Source of the DNA: Erythroxylum novogranatense | Taxonomy: Eukaryota > Streptophyta > Magnoliopsida > Malpighiales > Erythroxylaceae | Assembly: GCA_029891385.1 (NCBI GenBank) | Contig: CM057230.1 | Coordinates: 55,469,414-55,533,413, forward strand | Length of the DNA: 64,000 nt | Direction of reading: 5' to 3' | Shown: positions 59,431 through 64,000 of the stretch, one piece after another | Layout: the number at the start of each line of letters is the position of its first letter | Position numbering within the stretch: the stretch's first letter is position 1 | The notes under the pieces: generated by a model | Told to the model about the DNA's origin: nothing | Databases searched by the model: none | Seen by the model: the letters and a program-made list of their open reading frames with translations, nothing else | Position numbers and translations under genes: made by a program

Positions 59431-61080
59431 TATTAAGTCAAGTAGACTGCACTTCTATTAATTTTGGTGACAATCAAATATAAGATTTATATTTCATTTA
59501 TGTATTATCCCTAAATTATTCATAGTTATTGTTTTATTAAGACGGTCATTAATAAAATATAAAAGATTAGCATACATTATGTTTTTCCTTATGAAAGAAA
59601 TAGTTACTCTCATAGACTAATGTATGGAAATACTTAAATAAATGTGTGAGTGCTTGTTAGAAAACAAATTCACTAAATTGACCCAACATAAAAAAATCCA
59701 TTCAGAACATAACTTATATGTCTATGAAAATTCTCATTGTGATGATTGTATAAGTGAACATTTGACTTGAGATCTCCAAAGTTATCTTGTCTAAGGATTA
59801 CTATATTTTGATACTACTTATGAGTTATTCTAATCGCAAATAATTCAGTCGGTAGTCATTGGATATAGCTTGAACTATATGAAGGTAGTTGAGAGATTAA
59901 GATATAAGTCATCACCCTAAAGTAATTAAGGAGAATGTTTCATTATTTTCAATTAGTATTAATTTGGGAAATCCTTGACTAAAGTAGAATAATGTTTTGT
60001 AAATAGTTTACAACTTTTATTAATTGAATCAATAACAAATGAAAGAGAACTAATATGATTGAACTCAAAATAGAGTAGACATTAACTTCATGTTCTATGT
60101 CTAACTAAAATATTGTATGATGAAAAGAGTGAATTATACAGAAAAATCTTGCATAAAAAGATTAGTCAAAATTACTTTGACATTCTTAAATATTTAGGTG
60201 GTCATAATATGTTACTAGACGTCAATCTTGATCTATGATTATAAATTGTTTAAATAGAGAATTAAATATAAATTAAAACGAGTTTTAATTTATCTAATTC
60301 TAATTCTAATTATGAATTATAATTATAATTTATAATCATTGCCAACATATTTGAAAATTTAATGAATCTTATATTAAAAACAAGTTGAAGAGAAGAGATA
60401 TTTTAATCGAATTGGGCTCGATAGTAAAGTTTGAAAAGCTTTATAATTAAATAGGAGATATTAAATAAATCTTGATCAATATGAGATATTGGATCTTATT
60501 TGGGCATAATTAATATTCAATTAGAATTTAATTTCAATTAAATTATTAAAATGTCCAAAATTTATTATAAATAGGCTTAAACTTAAATGGAGCTAATACT
60601 TTTTACTTAATCATCTCTATAAAAATTACAGAGTTCTTTCAACCTATTATGTAAATATTGTTACAAATCAAATACTTCTGCGATTGCGGTGAATGAGATG
60701 AGCTAATTTTAAAAATAGTTTATAGGATACGATTAAAAAGAATCAAGGTTCAAAATAAGATATAAATTAAAATCCAAACTTCATTATAATTTATGTGCTA
60801 AATATTTTATAAAATTAAAGTAATCCTGATTTTTCTAAAATTAAGATACGAAAAAAAGTTTGTAATATTTAACTGCGATCAGGATAGAATCCTTTTTCGG
60901 TTTTCCATCGTTGATATGAGTTCCCACTATTGCTATAGGTAGAATTCTTTGAAATTTATATTGTGATTATTACCAAAACCCTAATTTATAAATTGGGAAT
61001 CAAGAAATTCAGGAAAGAAGGACAATCGTCATCCTACGCTTCTTCTTTCTTTTTTTTTCCCATTACACCCGTTAATAACG
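59431..61080 (+). repeat. LTR-like stretch starting with the same 50-bp end in inverse orientation
   Basis: TATTAAGTCAAGTAGACTGC onward (59431-59482) matches the first 50 bp of the minus-strand LTR at 57517 but points right. Beyond that the two sequences do not align. Near 60565-60580 a TATA-like TTATAAATAGGC is followed by CTCTATAAAAATTACAGAG, a layout common in plant LTR promoters. No ORF. From about 60700 to 61080 nothing is recognised. Confidence 0.45.
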
Positions 61081-61414
61081 AACTACCAGTCGACCAATAG
61101 CTTTCACTCCTTCACACGATTCAGAGTCGTCTTGAATTATCATCCTACAGCCAAACGTCGCTGCCTTCTTCATTTAAACTTTTCCTCACTATTCATCGTC
61201 ATCTCCATCTCCCCCTCCCCTTCTTGTATTTCTGCTTCCTCTCATAACAATTTCGAACCCGAAAAAAAAAATTGTTTTACCATCCATTTCATAAAACGTA
61301 CAGAAGGGTTTCCCTTGATATAATGCTTGAGAAAATTAAAGACTCTGTACAGACTACGTTACATAAATACAGAACACGATCAATCTCAAACTTACGCTTG
61401 TTTCACCATGCAGC
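61081..61414. other. 3' flank of the WIT-like gene
   Basis: This holds the probable 3' UTR and downstream DNA of the minus-strand gene. It is C/T-rich on the plus strand at 61180-61250. No other gene was seen. Confidence 0.5.
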
Positions 61415-64000
61415 TTAGAATTTAATAACTTTCAAGGATGACAAGTTTTTCAAATAAATAACTATCATTCCAGCAATTAGAGCAACAAAGAGTGCTATAA
61501 CATATTCCAAAGGAAAGTGCCGCCTACATTCCATGCTGGTCGCTTCAAGTTTTGATTGACAAGAAAAATTCTGTTCAAAACAGGAAACCCCTTCTTCATC
61601 CTCACCCTGAGGTGCACTTTCAGATGCTTTGTCCACCTGATTCAGGGAAAAAAATTCGATCCATTTTTAGAATGAATTGCCAGAGTAACTGAAGAGATGA
61701 TTAAGGAATTATGTCAATCTTGGATCCTTGTTTCTTCATTGGTGGATCATCCAGGTACTTAAAATCTTTATACATACGCAATCTTAAGATAATGCCAGAT
61801 GTTCCTGTGATCATCATAACAAATTGACGATTCAGTTTCATTTCCGATGTAGACATTTCAGAGTGACTGATTCACAAAGGAGGATGCAAGGTATTGACAA
61901 TTGACAGCATTGGATTTGTGATCATCATATCATTGGTTGTTCTAATTGCAAATGACTGCTCTTATGGATGCAAGGAACAAATTTCTTACGACTCTCTCAC
62001 TGCTGCGTGTGCCAATAAACAAAATGTGAGTTAACAAAAGTTAGACTATGAATAAGTCTGTTTGTTATAGGGACTTCATTGTTACGACCTTGCCCTTACC
62101 AAATAAGAAATCCGAAAGAATAAATAGGTTATCAATTTGTCAGGATATCTAAAATTTTCTTGCACTGGAGAAAACTGATGTTCTGGTTTTTGATAATTAT
62201 GGAAAACACCATATCCCTCTACAGTATAAGGATCTTTCCATTTCCATAACGGGAACCAAGCTTAATCAATATGTGTAAAGGATGGAGGCAGAGTTGATCT
62301 AACAACTTTACAGGTGGAGATTTTCAGGTCCTTTAAAATGAACAGGCAAAGAAGAGAATATAAGAAAGTCTGATATTACTGTACAGTATTTCCTAGGTGT
62401 TCTCTGAAACAAAGCAAGATGAACATTAGTAACTTCAGCGGGACCTTTTCTCATATTCTCAATGGCCTAAACAGAATTGTACGATTGGGTCCAAGCAGAG
62501 GCAAAACAAGAATGCAACATTGATGGAATGTTAAAATCAGAGCATGTGAGAAATTTAAGTTTTCCTGTGGATCATCTCAAAAACTGTCGAGACTTCATCT
62601 GAATCAGGAAAAGACTTGCAAGAAAAAGGGGGAAAAAAAATAGAGATAGTTGCATTCAGAACCTCGTAGAGAATACAAATAAAAGTGTAATATAATGCAA
62701 ATTTTTGGTTCTATGACAAATATGGTAGTGAAAGGTACTTACCGACAAACTTTTAGATGGCGATACTGCTTCCTCAGAAGATTTGTCAAAAGCTTCCTTA
62801 CACGAATCATCCTCCAAGTTGACCAGATTTTCATTGTCGCCACATGCTTCACTGCCCTTTTCCCTGTAATCCTGTCTTTTGGCATTTCTTAATTTCTCTG
62901 CCAATACTTCATTCTCCTTCTTCACTAAAAGTAGCTGCATAAATATATTACTATAGTTTTATTATGAAAAGTCTACAAATTTGTTTATTCATTTGGTTAA
63001 GAAAAGTAGAAAAAAAGGCAGCATGCCTGAATAAGTGAATGAAAGACACTCTAAGGTTTCATCTTCTTTTAAGTGTCCATTTCTATGAGTTATTGTGGTT
63101 GACTATGGACACCATTACATATAGGATAAGATTAACATTTCAATTAATAATGCCTTCTTATTTGTACTAACTGAGATGATTACAAATGCGTTCTTCAATA
63201 GTCCATAGAGAAAACAATGTTACAGAAAAGTTATGAACAATTGTGGCGAAGCATTTCTAATTAATTTGAAATGCTCAAGAGTTCACACAACCTATTATGA
63301 TGATAGAAATGGAAAAGAGCTTATATATATATCCCAAGTATCAGTGTATAAAGCAGATACAAAATAAAGCTAGCACCTGATTTTGAATGTGCTCTCTTTC
63401 TCGGGCTACTTGCATAACCATATCCATGATGAGCCCAGTTCTGAGGTTAATTTCTTTAGCACTTGCAGCTTTTGAGTTGTTAACCTTATTCAAAGATGTC
63501 TCTAATGTTTTCACTTTAGACCTTAAGAAATCTATTTCTTTGTTAAGTTCCAAGTTGGTTTCAGATAACACAAGACATCGTTCCTCTGTAGCATCTACTT
63601 TACTTTCAGCTCTAGATGTTTTTGATTTTAAATCTTCAATTAATGTCTCCATGTCCCAAATTGCAGAATACAACATATTTTGTTGCTCCTGACTTGCTTC
63701 TGATGATGCCTTTACATGCTGTAGTTGTATTTGTACCTCCCTTAACTGCTTCTCGAGCAAGCTTACCTTCTTTGTGTTACTATCTCTGCTATCTTTAAGA
63801 AAATTGATTTCCTCTGTAAGTTCGACATTTGTATCTGTTAACTGTGTAACCTTGGCCTCTGTAGTTTCAGCCCTATTTTCTGCTTCATAGGTACTTTCTT
63901 TTAAAGATTCAAATACATTTTCCATCTCACTTAGTTGCTCTTGGCTTTCTTCATATAAAGCATTTACATTCACCAAACGTAATTCAGATCTTTTTAGCTG
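61415..64000 (-). CDS. WIT2: WPP domain-interacting tail-anchored protein (WIT1/WIT2-like), last three exons
   Basis: Exons are 63377-64000 (continues beyond the window), 62743-62934 and 61415-61636. Introns have GT-AG ends (donors GTGCTA and GTAAGTACC, acceptors ATGCAG and AATCAG), and all junctions are phase 0. The first exon is heptad-rich coiled coil with ESQEQLSEMENVFESLKEST, EASQEQQNMLYSAIWDMETL, CLVLSETNLELNKEIDFLRS and LIMDMVMQVAREREHIQNQ, all close to Arabidopsis WIT proteins. The second is acidic and ends PSKSLS. The last carries the C-terminal membrane anchor YVIALFVALIAGMIVIYL before KNLSSLKVIKF and the stop. WITs sit in the outer nuclear envelope, bind WIP proteins and RanGAP, and link the nucleus to myosin XI-i. 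WIT1 and WIT2 cannot be told apart with certainty from this part, and no in-frame stop was found. Confidence 0.9.

Noticed and set aside
60240..60700. A host gene promoter and exon
   Set aside because: The TATA-like word and CTCTATAAAAATTACAGAG resemble plant LTR promoters, and no coding sequence follows.
61637..62742. An extra exon of the WIT-like gene within the long intron
   Set aside because: No open, family-like stretch with matching splice sites was seen, and joining the flanking exons keeps phase 0 without it.

Overview
This is eudicot plant nuclear DNA. It holds two host genes, both on the minus strand, separated by about 60 kb of nested and mostly decayed transposable elements. The left gene (1-1419, 5' part only) encodes a PRP6-type splicing factor matching Arabidopsis STABILIZED1. 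The right gene (61415-64000, last three exons) encodes a coiled-coil, tail-anchored protein of the WIT1/WIT2 family. Plant spliceosomal and nuclear-envelope proteins, GT-AG introns, AT-rich spacers, Copia and Gypsy elements primed by initiator tRNA-Met, an L1-type LINE and PIF/Harbinger and hAT relics all point to an angiosperm. The species cannot be named from the sequence.

Left nest (about 3.2-22.4 kb). Target-site duplications (TSDs) let the layers be ordered by eye. A decayed PIF/Harbinger transposon carries a Myb/SANT-like gene (3265-4530) and a DDE transposase (4913-5159, resuming 21931-22404). Its transposase is split by a long-terminal-repeat (LTR) unit D (5160-21925, minus, TSD TCTTT). 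D is split by unit E (5771-19650, TSD GATTC). E is split by a full-length Ty1/Copia element on the minus strand (5816-15435, TSD TACCC) with 1.76- and 1.86-kb LTRs and a broken gag-pol. A second, 1.4-kb Harbinger-type element (22507-23883, TSD TTA) follows.

Middle (25.7-38 kb). An L1-type LINE on the plus strand, with ORF1, endonuclease, reverse transcriptase and C-terminal region all riddled with stops, is interrupted by two LTR units of the same family as D and E: A (26097-29752, TSD GAGAA) and C (31402-35468, TSD TACCT).

Right (38-61 kb). A third large unit, B (37975-55090), is split by a complete but apparently non-coding Gypsy-type element (38877-49375, TSD AAACG, 3.4-kb LTRs). B abuts a broken Gypsy pol (55091-56464, minus), followed by a Copia-like LTR (56465-57517), a decayed unidentified ORF block (57534-59394) and a further LTR-like stretch.

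The most unusual signal is a recurring architecture in the long LTRs. Conserved modules of about 180 bp border a short, CpG-rich, tandem or palindromic cassette whose sequence differs completely from element to element while its position relative to conserved flanks is kept. Palindrome arrays also occur in the Copia leader and inside the Harbinger-type element. Several LTR units keep a primer-binding site but lack nearly all internal sequence. All comparisons were made by eye, so junctions supported by TSDs are exact while internal borders are approximate.
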